A DNA stretch of 64,000 nucleotides from Rhynchonema sp. JSB1_4 (Eukaryota; Nematoda; Chromadorea; Monhysterida; Xyalidae): positions 152,425 through 216,424 of the forward strand of contig JASAMV010001328.1 of NCBI GenBank assembly GCA_030248065.1, read 5' to 3'. The notes beneath the pieces were generated by a model that saw nothing but the letters and a program-made list of their open reading frames with translations, had not been told where the DNA came from and searched no databases. Of this stretch, positions 24,508 to 36,179 are shown piece by piece; positions within the stretch are counted from its first letter, which is position 1, and each line of letters opens with the position of its first letter. A program made the position numbers and the translations under genes.

Positions 24508-24953
24508 AAATGAAATCGCGCCTCTGAGCAGACCAGCATAATTAGCACTATGAACTGTGGCTTGCAAACATTAGCGGGCCGCGCGCCCGAAATGACCCCA
24601 AAATGAAGGGCGACGGATCATCCCAGTCTTCCTCTAAGAGGGGCGGATGGTCCAAAAATGAAGGGCGACGGGTGGTTCCAATCCCCCTGTAAGAGTAAAT
24701 TCATTTGTGCCCAGCTGTTTTGTTGCGTGTTGTTTTTGTGAATATTGTTGAATTGTACGTTCTTTCTCTTTTGACACTTCTGTATCACTTTTTATTTCCA
24801 GTATATACACTTTCTTTACTTTATTGAAATCTGTCGTCTGCTGTTGTCGTGCGCATGTATGAAATATTATTTGTACTGTACCGAACCGACAGATAATCTT
24901 GTTTGGTAAAGTACCTGTGTGTATATGCTTGTTGTGCCCAAGGCAAATTCTAT

Positions 24954-25558
24954 GGGTGATATTTTCGAAACAGTGTGAAGGTCAGTTGGGTGTAAAGGTC
25001 GGTGGAAAGCTCGGTGTGAGAAAGTTCAGCGTAAAGCTCGGCGTAAGCTTGAAACATTGCACGCTGAGCAAGCAGCAGACGCGCGTTTCTAAACGAAAGC
25101 TCAACTTTGACAGTCTGCTGCGTAAGTGTAAATCATTTGTTTGCAATCTGGTTCATTTAAGCTGGTTGCACAAGCGTTTTTAAGCGATATGTATGAATTT
25201 CGTAACCTTTCATGGAGCCGTTTTGATTTCGTGTTGCGATCAGTTAGTGACGTTAAAATTTTTAGCACCGTCGTCAATGAATGTTCAATTTCCCAACAGC
25301 CTTGAGCGAACTGTTAGGTTACTTACAAATATTCCTTTAAAACGTTTGTACAACCAGCTTAAATGAACCAGATTGCAAACAAACGATTTACGCGCTTGCA
25401 CAGCAAACTGTCAAAGTGGACCTTCAGTTTAGGAACGCGCGTCTGCTGCTTGCTCAGCGTGCAATGTTTCAAGCTTACGCCGAGCTTACACTGAACACCG
25501 AGTTTTCCACCTACCTTTACACCCAACTGATCTTTACACCGCTTCGAAAATGCCACCC
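24954..25558. mobile_element. long inverted-repeat MITE, GGGTGATATTTTCGAAAC family, full copy
   Basis: Runs from GGGTGATATTTTCGAAACAG to the complementary end CTTCGAAAATGCCACCC, flanked by TAT on both sides (24951-24953 and 25559-25561). Both arms of roughly 200 bases are complementary and carry GCGTGCAATGTTTCAAGCTTA-type sequence. No coding capacity. A sister copy of nearly the same length is at 55741-56340. Confidence 0.85.
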
Positions 25559-25559
25559 T

Positions 25560-28500
25560 ATGAATAACATTTATTCAGATGAAAAAATAGTATGCGGAAG
25601 TGCAGCTTGTTTGTTTGCGGAAGTGCCTTTTTATCTGCCAACAACGCACAACACAAAAATATCAGGTCCTCCTTGTATGGAGATTGGGACCATTCGTTGC
25701 TTTTGAAACCGCATCCCTTCAGAAAGGCGGCTGGTCCGAGTGGCCTCTGTGGGACCATCCGCCCGTCTTAAAGGAGTGGGACCAGGGTGGGAAACATTTT
25801 TTAAACAAGTTTTTTGAAATTGAAATTGAAACAAATTTTTTTAAAAAGCCTCAGGTTCGGGCAAATTTGACCGAATTTGCTCTATATTACAGCAACAGTA
25901 CCTGTATTCCCATTTTTCAGATTCAAACAATTAGCGTTCAGAATTGCCAATGCAATCATGCCGCATGCGGTGATCCAAGGCAGGTTGACCATTTCTCGCA
26001 AATTATTTTGAAGCGTTCCGGTGAACTTCTGTTTTTCGACAGCACTGAGAGCGTGGATTTTGGATGCACAGCAGACACGGCCTGACCTGACTTTGGGGAA
26101 ACCCTTGGATCATAAACAGATGAAGCCTGACCAGTTTAATTAACAAAGCAATGTTAATAAGTTTAATGTCAGACATTTTTTTGCCTGCATACCATAGGAC
26201 ATCAAGTACGAGTAATCATATAACTATTCAGTACACACAGGTGGTACCGGAGAAATACAGCCGGTACCGGAGAAATCCACTTGCAGCCCCCTTCACGACC
26301 TGTAGATTAAGCCAGCGGAGGAAGACCCCGTCAAATGTTTCATTTGAGCCTATGTATTTCTCTGCGTCATAAAGCAAAAGTCACTGTCTGGAATGATAAG
26401 TGAGGCTCTGAACGTAACTACGGAAAAAGTGCGCAAGTGGTGGTTTCAGCACTTGTTTCTTCAGTTCTCGAAAAAAACAACCCACTAACAAACGCCCAGC
26501 GGGCGTAATCGAATTTCTCCGGTACAAACAAAACGGAGAAAAATAGCCCACTGTGGTATGTACAGTAGGTTTGACAGTCTTCTGATATTGATCAGTTGAC
26601 CATGTGCTATACGTACATATGTCTATGGTTGGCACAAAAATAATCTGACATCACAGGAGAAGTGTGAAAAGGTTACTGGTACCAAAATAACACGGACAGA
26701 CGATGTGCACCCCGGAATCTTTCACACGCTCTTTTAGTCCATGACGCATGTCAAGGGCTCTGGACATAATCGCAGTAAGGGTATAGCAGAGCAAAGCGTT
26801 ATGTCGAGCGTTGGAAAGCATTCTGATAGAACGCAAATTAAGCTCCTTGGAGGTTCGCTATCTCTTGACAGAGGGATATTTCGTTCCAGAAAGGATTGTT
26901 TCCACAATTTGGAACGATCGGTGCAGAAACCCCTAATGAGCTGGAGGTCAACTAATACATGGACAAGGTGACAACAGCTTCTGGATATAATCACAACTTC
27001 AGTTGGGCGAAGCATTGCTTCATTCGGGGAGGGTGCAATGTTCCAAAATATCGGCCACATTTTTCGAGAATAGTGTCCCGAAAATTTTGAGACAAAGTGT
27101 TTAGTTATTGAAAGTGAAAAAGTAATGCAAAAATAGCAGAACATAGTCAAAAGTATACCATAAAATAAGGTTTTTAATTTTGAAACCCGTGTCAGGCCTA
27201 AAACCCATTAAATTGTCACTAAGCTAGATGGTTACATCCATGACCTTAATTGTGACACAAAAAAGAAAGCAGATTATTGTGGCGCATGAAACAAAAAATA
27301 AGAGAAACATCTGGTTTGACAACTTGTCAAAGCTGAAAACACCAAGGTCGACAAATCTCTTGGCGCAGCCATGCTAACCTGAATATGATTGCTGTTGTTG
27401 ATAGCTATTGCACATGTGACAGAACCAAACAATGTATCTCCAGAATAACATTCGAACGATTATAAAAGACAAACCCGGTAAAACTTCTAACTCTGGAGAG
27501 TACACGCTAAAAAAACTGATTTTTTAACGATTCTGGCATGTACCATACCGTCACCTCACCGTATGCGATTTCGGAATTGTGGCTGTTTCTTAACCACAGT
27601 AAAAGATAGTTTGGGCGTGTACATTATGTATATCGTTCGATAGCAGCTTTGAAGTTACATCGTTTGGTTCTACAAATATGTAATAGTCATTAACAGTTGC
27701 AACCTGTAGCCGAGTATCATATTCATGTTGGCATAGCTGCGAGTCATGGTCGAAGGAGTTTGAGGTCTTGAAGCTCGTCTAAATCGTTGAAATGGTCCTT
27801 TATCTGAGTCCGGTTCCAATGCTATGCATGCAATACGCGGCCTTACCTTACAATCAATGCTCTTTATGGTGACATAAATGGGACCCCAGGTCACTTTTGT
27901 TTTCTATAAAGAATTTTTACTATAAAGAATTCGCAAGATGTTCACACAGGACGTTTTGCATGTGACGAGACATTTTTTGAACTTGGAACAGAGCGTTTTA
28001 TGGATCACGAATGTGCTGTGAACCATTTCAGACGTAAACTTTCAGAAACAACACCACAGTACCAACAAATATTACATACACGTACAAAAATGATTCGGGT
28101 GTTTGAGACTAAGTTCTATTTACTCTCATATTTGTGCCCACTGCTAGACTATGTATTTTCGGTGCTCGACACAAGATGGCTCAGATAAGACTTTTGTCAC
28201 CAGGTTTCAGTATCGTTTACGCTAAGCGTGTCACTATTACAAAGAGAGAGTGTTGTAGCACGTTAAAATTCGGGACCCGAGTCTGTCACTCTAAATTGGG
28301 TTCCACTACTTACGTGTATTGACGGTCACTATAAGGGGGGGGGGTTCACTGCATTTCAGTCAATGAATGTAACCATGCAGTTTGGTACCAATTTTTGCTT
28401 CCTTTCGGCTTGTGACGCCGCTACATACCAAAGAGTTTTCACAGACCGAAACCCTCATTTTCTGGTGCTTTCAACAATTTTCTAGTGCATTTCCACTTGC

Positions 28501-31470
28501 ATCTCATTTCTGCAACAAACTTTGACCGGCTTCAAAATTTAGGGACAAATTTGTGTTCTCTCGAAAAATGTGGCCGATTTTTGGCACTCTCCCTGAGTGA
28601 AGAAATGCTGGGAGCTACTGAAGTTATGATGACAAGTTTAACCAGAAGGTGGAAGCTATATTCTTTTGAACTCCTTTCAATCATTATGAACTTCAATGAC
28701 AATGAAAGCAATATGCTTCGGTGGTTATCCCTGTGAAGATTTTTGCTTCATCACATGTTATCATTCACGTGATGCCTGATCACTGTTCTCCACCCATTCA
28801 TGATTTCCGGTTCATTGTTCGATAAAGGTGCCTTATTCTACTGACATCGACGCAAGTCGTATATAATCACAGTCGACGAAGCTCAACGCAGCCCCGAATA
28901 ACCGAAAAAAGTACACACATACTATGTACATACATACCATCGTGGACACTCTTATCCGTCCGGGCGGAGTAAGTACATTTGAGTGCTTTAAAGGGTGTGT
29001 ATGAAATCTTTTGCAAAATTTCGTGCCGTTTCGTGCCGTCTCGAACTAAGTCACTTTCGGATTTTATCAATCATCGGGCAAAAAATTCGAGTCTGCTAAT
29101 TTTGAGGTAGTGAAACATACATACGCAAACCAAATTCTGTGTGTTGAATGAGACAATGGGCCGAATTCTCAGAGCCAATTGCGCGCAATCACCACGCGCA
29201 AGCGAAATGGAATTCTCAAAACTCAACATCCACGTGTAAAGTATACACAATTGGATTGCACAATCCGATTGTGCCAGCGCAAAGAGCTATCGAAAAACAC
29301 TCTCCACCTCGGTGCGTAAAGTCCCTTTTAGCCCCAAAACTCGCGTGTGTGCTGTTCGCGTAAGCAGTGGCATTGGAGAGGTACAGGCACAGGTACACTC
29401 TCAGCCGTTTAAGGGGTACCGTACCCCTTCTGAGAAGTTACAAGAAGGAAAAAGGAACCCTAAGTCGCATGATTTTCACTCTCGAACAGATCAAAAGTAG
29501 AAAAAATCGCGCGCTTCGCGCATCAAATACACGCATTTTTACTGGCTTCCAGTGGTTTCACAAGTCAAAATTTTCACGCGCGACACGCGCCTCTACCGAT
29601 TTGACTGATACATGGTTTGATAGGTGCCAAGTTTCGAACGAGCACTGATTAAAAACGACGTTTCATAAATGGAACAAACACTGGATAAAAATGACTTTTC
29701 GTCCAGGTACCCCAAGTTCAGACAAGCCATACGCCCCTGCGCGTAAGCGCGCAACAAATTGAGCTCAACCAGCTGGAAGTTGTTATCATGCTCTCTTTCG
29801 CTGGCACAATTCGACTGCACAACTGAAGTGTGCTATTCTCAAAAATCGCCAGCGCGCAATGATTGCGCGCATGCGTAAACGAGAATGCGACCCATTCAGT
29901 GCATCCACAGTCAAGCCAGCAGCTAGGGCTTTTCATGTTGAATGTTCACGTGCATCTGATAAGAAACCTTTTCCGTAGTTACATACATGTACAAAATACC
30001 AATGCGAAATATCATCACCAAGATGCAGGAACGGCTAAATTACAGCCTAAAGTTCGAAAGGCTTCGTTCCGGTGCTTAACATTGCACAGAAAATGAAGCC
30101 ACGAACTGAAAAGAACAGCTACGATAATTTTCTCTGGCTCTCGCGTTGTGTACAACATTGGGCAAGCTCAAAGCATAAAAAATTAAAAATTTTGGCAAGT
30201 CGGCCCAGCACGGGCGAGTAAACAAGCATGCAAGGCACACATCCACTGCCAATCATGGTGCTTCATTATCAACACTTTGACATTCATTTTCTCGCCGGTG
30301 CCTAGCCTATCTTGCTCAAAGTTAAGCCGAATATGTTGGGAAGGCCAAAAGAGAAAAAAATTAGTTGGGGCCCCTGGGCGTCCAATTGATGACGGGCGAA
30401 AAAAATCCAATGGATGCTTTTGTGAGCCTCATTTTCATCTAATACATGCTGCAGGGTTGGATTAAAAAAGTTTCTATCATCAAAGTTTCTTTAACCTTTT
30501 TGAATTTTTAACGAAATTTAATTTGATAAGCATATTTGATTACACTTACCTAAGAATATAAGAATAGTTAATCGCAATATATGTATATATACGATGAGTT
30601 AGATAACGTGACAATTCGCGTGCCGGGATAGTCTGTCCACTATATGCATGTTGTAGTGGTACCATGAAAAGTAAAGGCGTGTTAAAGGGTAAATAACTAA
30701 CATTTTTTTGGCAAAAATTACGTGAAAACAGCTGCGTAACCCGAGGCTAGTGATCTACAGTGTTACTTCATTTTACTTGCTCGAAGAACTCAATGCGCAC
30801 ATTGACGGCTGTTTGGGTAGTTTAATACAACCACAGACTGTCTTGTAATAACACTGTACCGAAGCGAAAAATATGCGCCGCGGGCGATTTTGTTATAAAA
30901 ACATGCGCAAAAACACGCATTTTTCACCAGAAAAGAGAGAAAATAACATAGTTAGGAAATGATAAAAAACGTGAACTTACGTACTTCTAATGTTTAAAAA
31001 CCGAGGAAGTTGCGAGCTTTCTTCTAATTTTTTTTTTAAGTTTTCACTTTTTTTAACCCAACCCTGAACGCATGTACGTACATTGAACGGAAAGAGCCTT
31101 TCCATGAGCCACGTGGCCCATCCCAAACATTTGCCATTTACGCCCATTACATGGGTGTGATTGATGAAATAAAGGTTTCCCAAACACCTTCTGGTTCAGC
31201 CTGCCCTGAAAGTCACGGTTTATTACGGAGTGCGCGTGCCAAGCACCTTTGATCACACTTTATAATTACCTTTACTGAGCAGCCATGTTGTGTGCGAGCA
31301 ATTTGCTTTGTAATGAAAAATCAAAGACTGGCCCTCACAAACAAGAAACTTGCGTCACGAGTGAAAGAAACCTCAGCTGATTCAGGTGTAAATTATGACT
31401 TTCACTGAGCGCACTGTTACCAAGTAGTTTTGCACGTGTGTAACAAGTATAATTAATCACGCGAGCACTG
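25560..31470. other. 6 kb spacer without a recognised gene
   Basis: Short open frames are scattered on both strands but none shows family resemblance or consistent splice partners. It contains a poly-G run near 28337-28347 and the inverted-repeat element at 29158-29893 listed separately. An AT hairpin stretch is at 25795-25850. Confidence 0.45.
29158..29893. mobile_element. inverted-repeat element with GGGCCGAATTCTC ends
   Basis: Left end GGGCCGAATTCTC near 29158 and right end GAGAATGCGACCC ending at 29893 are imperfect complements. Both subterminal regions carry GCGCGCAATCA / TGATTGCGCGC and a pair of CACAAT..GATTGTGC-like motifs. No coding capacity. Target duplication not resolved. Confidence 0.55.
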
Positions 31471-31473
31471 AAA

Positions 31474-32482
31474 TTAAGCATTCACGTTCTTGACAATTTC
31501 AACAAACTTCGGTATCAGCTCTTGTCCAATATCTTCCATTTGCTTGATGCTTTCTATCGAGTTGCGGGTCCCATAGAAACACAGACAATACGTCAGCCAT
31601 TCGTTGCACAGGCTGGCATAGGTCGGGGAAGTGGGCTCGGATTTGGATAGAATCTGCAATTGAACAGGCAAAGAAGAAGAAAGATTGGAACTAAATGTTG
31701 TACTTGGCTGCTCACAAGCACTACGCTAATCCTCTATACCCACTGGGGGCTTGGACAGTTTCCGAAGAGCTTACAAACACTACTTCACCACCTCGCACCA
31801 TGCAGTAACTGCGGCATCAATAATACCATAGAGAGTGGTAAATTATGTGCTGAGACAAAGAAATTTTTTCATTTCGCAGACATCATTTACTGACACGTCG
31901 TTGATTCAAAAATGTGCAGTGATGTTTCACAGTTACACAGCCCACCTTCAGCGCAATCTTGTACAGCCACAGCACTGAGTCCGTATGGACAATGTCAGCC
32001 AGAGGTCGTGTGGCTTGTAAAGGTACGGTGATTAGTTTCAATGCCAATTTGATGTCAACTTGCATGCACACGTGAGCAGCTGCGCCCCATAGAAGGCTGT
32101 GTTGGTCGTTGGTTAAGGATAGCAGGATGGCAGTGCGCTCGATACACGGCTGAAATTGTTGTGAAACATCTGCGGAGTCAAAGTCTCTACAAAATTTGAA
32201 AAGCATCGAATTTTGCTTCTGTAGTCAAAACCGGTGCCCTTGTCCTTTTTTTATCGCGCCGTTTTATCCCGATGCAAAAAATCGGTAATATTTCAACGCA
32301 CCATAATTTTCTTCCTCGCTGCTTTGCCACCCTGCAACGCTGTTTGCACATCTCTGAGCGTTGTCCTCAACGACTCTTTCACACTATCGGGTGTGTATGG
32401 TTGGTCGCCGCGACATTTCAGGCAGGTGACTTTGCCAGTTGCCTGATTCAGCAGGGCGTTCTGGATCTTTGCATTCAAGTGA
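31474..32482 (-). pseudogene. SMYD4-like 3' fragment, copy A (last three exons)
   Basis: Matches the last three exons of the gene at 52020-56643: 31474-31653 (180 bases, intact, ending FVEIVKNVNA), 31946-32149 (204 bases, intact) and the 3' half of the post-SET exon at 32302-about 32482 (GKVTCLKCRGDQPYTPDSVK). Homology stops inside that exon, so the SET and MYND parts are missing and the fragment cannot make the enzyme. Splice borders are preserved. This is an older and separate copy from the tandem one at 43315. Confidence 0.85.
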
Positions 32483-32625
32483 CCAACTGTTCTTGTCGCT
32501 TGCACACTAGATCCGGGCCTGATAAAGGAATAGAACATGCGATATAAATATTCATAAGACATGCATAAACCTTGCAAGCAAGAAAAAAACAGTTTTCGTA
32601 GGCAAAACGGTGGAACATTGCTTAA

Positions 32626-33699
32626 AGTGACTCTACAATTGATCGTTGACCGCGTTTGTTTGCAGTCATTTTTTCAGAAAATGAAGACTAGGTCTCAGAA
32701 ACCCAGATTTAGGAAATAGATTTTCAAGTCGTTGCTTTGTGATGTTTCACGGAGCCCACACATTTTTACAGGAGGAGAAAAAATGAAAAAAGTTTGAGGC
32801 AGGCCTGTGCGAAACACAAGGTAATCCAATAGAAGATATTTTCAGCGTTTTGTACTCAGACGTTTTTCTGCTAAACGAGATATAAAGCATTGTGAGAAAC
32901 GCCATGTGTGATGCATAATAAACGAAACACTCCAAAAAATCAAGCCATTTTAAAGCACCCTTTTTGCTCTAGCATAATTTTAAGCATCTGTGGTGAATGA
33001 AATAAGTTGTCAATTAGAAATAAAAATCGTCTAATTATCTAGTATTTAGGATGTGCTTTTCGTTTTTCAAAACCCTACACAGCTCACACAATGTTTACCA
33101 CAACATGCGCAAGGCACCCATTCCCACAGCGCACACACACAAAGCTGAAACATTATCCCCGGCCGGCTGTGTGTTGTCGTTGTGTGTGCGCTGTGCGTGG
33201 TCTGAATGGCTGCCTTGCGCATGTTGTGGTAAACATTGTGTGAGCTGTGTAGGGTTTTGAAAAACGAAAAGCACATCCTGAATACCACATAATTAGACGA
33301 TTTTTATTTCTAATTGACAACTTATTTCAATCACCACAGATGCTTAAAATTATGCTAGAGTAAAAGGGTGCTTTAAAAAGGCTTGATTTTTTGGAGTGTT
33401 TCGTTCATTATTTATCACACATGGCGTTTCGCACAATGCTTTATATCTCGTTTAACAGAAAAACACCTGAGTATAAAACGCTGAAAATATCTTCTATTGG
33501 ATTACCTTATGTTTCGCACAGGCCTGCCTCAAACTTTTTTCATTTTTCTCCTCCTGTAAAAATGTGTGGGCTCCGTGAAACATCACAAAGCAACGACTTG
33601 AAAATCTATTTCCTAAATCTGGGTTTCTGATACCTAGTCTTCATTTTCTGAAAAAATGACTGCAAACAAACGCGGTCAACGATCAATTGTAGAGTCACT
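32626..33699. mobile_element. 1.07-kb fold-back element in a TTAA target
   Basis: Two roughly 540-base arms that are near-perfect inverted copies meet around 33160. The ends are AGTGACTCTACAATTG and its complement, each abutting TTAA (32622-32625 and 33700-33703). Both arms contain the same frame (FKTLHSSHNVYHNMRKA), a by-product of the palindrome. TTAA targets are typical of piggyBac-type transposases; the terminal bases do not match classical piggyBac ends, so the family is open. Confidence 0.85.
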
Positions 33700-33939
33700 T
33701 TAACATCGGATATAAAACAACATACGCAAGCGTTCAAAGCATTAAAATAAGAAATAGGACTTGTTTACGCTGACGCTGAGCTTTTTTGAACTTATAAAGC
33801 GAAATTGCCATCATCACCAAACTGACCCGGGTTAAATTATAAACAATTTCAAGTTACAAGCCACAAACGATAAATCGTAATATCGTAACACGGGATAAAT
33901 CGGTGCTCTGATTCAAAAAGGCCAAACGTTCTACCCGAT

Positions 33940-34620
33940 GTTTCAAATTGTAATGTTTGCAGTGCGGCTGTGCGCTGCGTACTTGAGCGCCGCAGAAATG
34001 AGAATGGTGGAGGTGTTGCAACTTATGTCTGGAAAAGCCTGAATCCATACCAGCCTGAGCGCGAGACAATTGATGATCTTGAAGTGTGCATATGTGCATT
34101 TAGGGCGAGCTTAGGTTGAATCCGGAAATCGGAATCCGGAAATATTTCCGGAAAACGCACTATTTTTTGTATGTAAATTCTTGCGTTTTCCGGAAATATT
34201 TCCGGAGCCCAGAAATGTTATGCATTTTTATATGCAAATTATTTCCGAGTTCCGGATTCCGGATTTAACCTAAGTTTGCCATAACGGTTGGAAAATCTCT
34301 TGTGCTAAATGGGTACCGGACTCCAACATTTAACGTGTTGTACGAATGCCCTCCAGACAAATTCATTGATGGTATTGAAACGTTCCTAGCCAAGAACCAT
34401 GCTAAGTAGGACTACATGGTACTGGGAGGAGACTGGAACAATTGCTGCAAAACTAATGCTAAATGTCAGAAACTCTTGGCCTCACTTCAAGATTACGGGC
34501 TAGAACAAAGAGTTGATATGGTCACTCATGAAAACCGTTTGCTTGATGTGATATTTGTGTCAGACCAACTGTCGGTCAAGGTTGATCTGAAAGCACCAAC
34601 TGAGAATGTCATGCGATAGT
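33940..34620 (+). mobile_element. degenerate LINE endonuclease fragment, split by a MITE
   Basis: Plus-strand translation shows an apurinic-type endonuclease region: NENGGGVATYVWKSL (before the MITE), then FNVLYECPPDKF, the GDWN catalytic-type motif within MVLGGDWNN, and RLLDVIFVSDQLS. At least one in-frame stop (TAG at 34408) interrupts it and no reverse transcriptase follows. The copy is dead. Confidence 0.7.
34103..34280. mobile_element. CCGGAAATATTTCCGG MITE, copy 2
   Basis: Ends GGGCGAGCTTAGGTTGAAT and its complement; the interior has two CGGAAATATTTCCGG palindromes. It is inserted in the LINE fragment, whose frame resumes on the right side (ITVGKSLVLNGY). Same family as 16079-16428. 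Confidence 0.75.
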
Positions 34621-34854
34621 TTCCAGTGCAATCACTATCCCTGATCAATCACAGCAATCAGTGAAATTAATTCGCGTACCGTTGTGACGAGACGCTAACT
34701 GGAAGCACATTAACAGCGAGTTGACGTCAAAGAATACGGTCCAAATGGTGCTTGGTGCCCCCAAATGTTGACCTTGCACTCAGGTATGGAATTGGGCCAT
34801 GGAGTTGCCCTGCGCGGTGGAGTGCGTTGATGTTTTGCCGTCGTGCCGTGAAGA

Positions 34855-34985
34855 AAAATTCGGACCGCAAGTATCATGGAATAAATTTGAATCAAGAAAA
34901 CTTTGGACGAAAGCGTCGTGGACTAAATTTCGATGAAGAAAATTTGGACCGATCGCGTCGTGGACTAAACACTTTGAAAAAACGA
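34855..34985 (+). repeat. 42-bp tandem repeat, three units
   Basis: Three units of 42 bases, each translating to a 14-residue repeat (DRKYHGINLNQENF, GRKRRGLNFDEENL, DRSRRGLNTLKKRS). The frame runs from 34752 to 35003. The period is a multiple of three and the repeats are rich in basic pairs, but no signal peptide or splice partner is visible, so I treat it as a minisatellite. Confidence 0.5.
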
Positions 34986-35800
34986 TCCGATGTGCCGCGC
35001 TGATTGGCCGACGTGCAACGTTGATGATGTGCTGAGAAGATGATGAAGACTGTGGGTGGAGTACGACTAGCCGGACAGATCTGCAGCTTCGAGCGTTGAT
35101 GTTGGCAAGAACAGTGAGAGAGGAAGAATTTTGAAGTGTAGATGGTAATGTGATAAAGCAAGCCACACGATGAAAAAAAAGATTTTACGGACATTTTAAA
35201 ACAGTTGAATTAATACTGAACTGTGATAAGCGCGTAATACAGTGACCCATGAAAGGTGATTTAAACCCGTCACTTTCTCCCCAAAACCATTTGACCTAGG
35301 CTCCCTGGCGGGGGAGGAGTGGGGAATCCTATAAATAGCATTTCTTTATTGCAAATCATTTATTCCATGCCTTATACCGAGTATAAACAAACCATCTTGC
35401 TTCTACTGTATGTAAGTGTTGAAGCTAAACTCTGGTGGAAACCTTTTATTTCAGCATCAAAGCAACAAAATTTAAGCTGGAACTGGCGATAAAAATAACT
35501 CAATAAGAACCGTTGCAACGCAACCGAATATCATAGGTGTCATACAAGTGGGATATTTGAAAATGCGAGACATGACAGTAAAAAATCACGGGGTATGCAT
35601 ACTGCCGGCGTCATGTTTCAGGGTTGCACTTGTGGTGGTGGTGCATTCAACGTTCCCTGGTTGTCAAGCTGGTTGACCAACACACGTTTGCTCTTCAAGC
35701 GTCCATTCGCATTGGCCCGGTAACCTCTGGCCTCACAAAATGCCCGAATGGTCTTCACCTGAGGTTTTATATTATGGTACGATACATTTGGTTGCATATA

Positions 35801-36109
35801 TAGTCTGTTGATTATATTTCGACATAGTGTATAAGCCCCATTCAGCGATGTTTGGAGCGGGCTGGGTCGACGCCATTCCAAATGAATGTTTCAGGCATTG
35901 CCAACTCAGGCAAAAGACCGATTGAACATTGCTTGCCGCGTGGCGCAAAAACACGTGGCATGTCATCGCACAGCACCAACAATGTTCAATGGCTCTGCGA
36001 ATGAGTTAGCAATGCTTGAAACATTCATTTAGAATGGCGTCGACCCAACCCGCCCCAAACATCGCTGAATGGGGCTTATACATTATGTCGAAATATAATC
36101 AACAGACTA
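35801..36109. mobile_element. Tc1/mariner-type MITE (TAGTCTGTTGATTATATTTC family), copy 1
   Basis: 309 bases with inverted ends TAGTCTGTTGATTATATTTC and complement, TA on both sides (35799-35800 and 36110-36111). Arms of about 100 bases include ATAAGCCCCATTCAGCGATG. It marks the left boundary of the tandem duplication: similarity to the second copy starts immediately right of it. Confidence 0.85.
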
Positions 36110-36179
36110 TACATACAGCTTTGTTTCAATTTCAAACTACCAAATCTACCTGAACATGACACTGGAGTTACGCATGAAT

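Noticed and set aside
25600..26085. 161-residue plus-strand frame beside a MITE
   Set aside because: It crosses an AT hairpin stretch, has no family resemblance and lacks splice support.
33051..33288. Near-identical open frames on both strands (FKTLHSSHNVYHNMRKA)
   Set aside because: They are the two arms of the TTAA fold-back palindrome, not genes.
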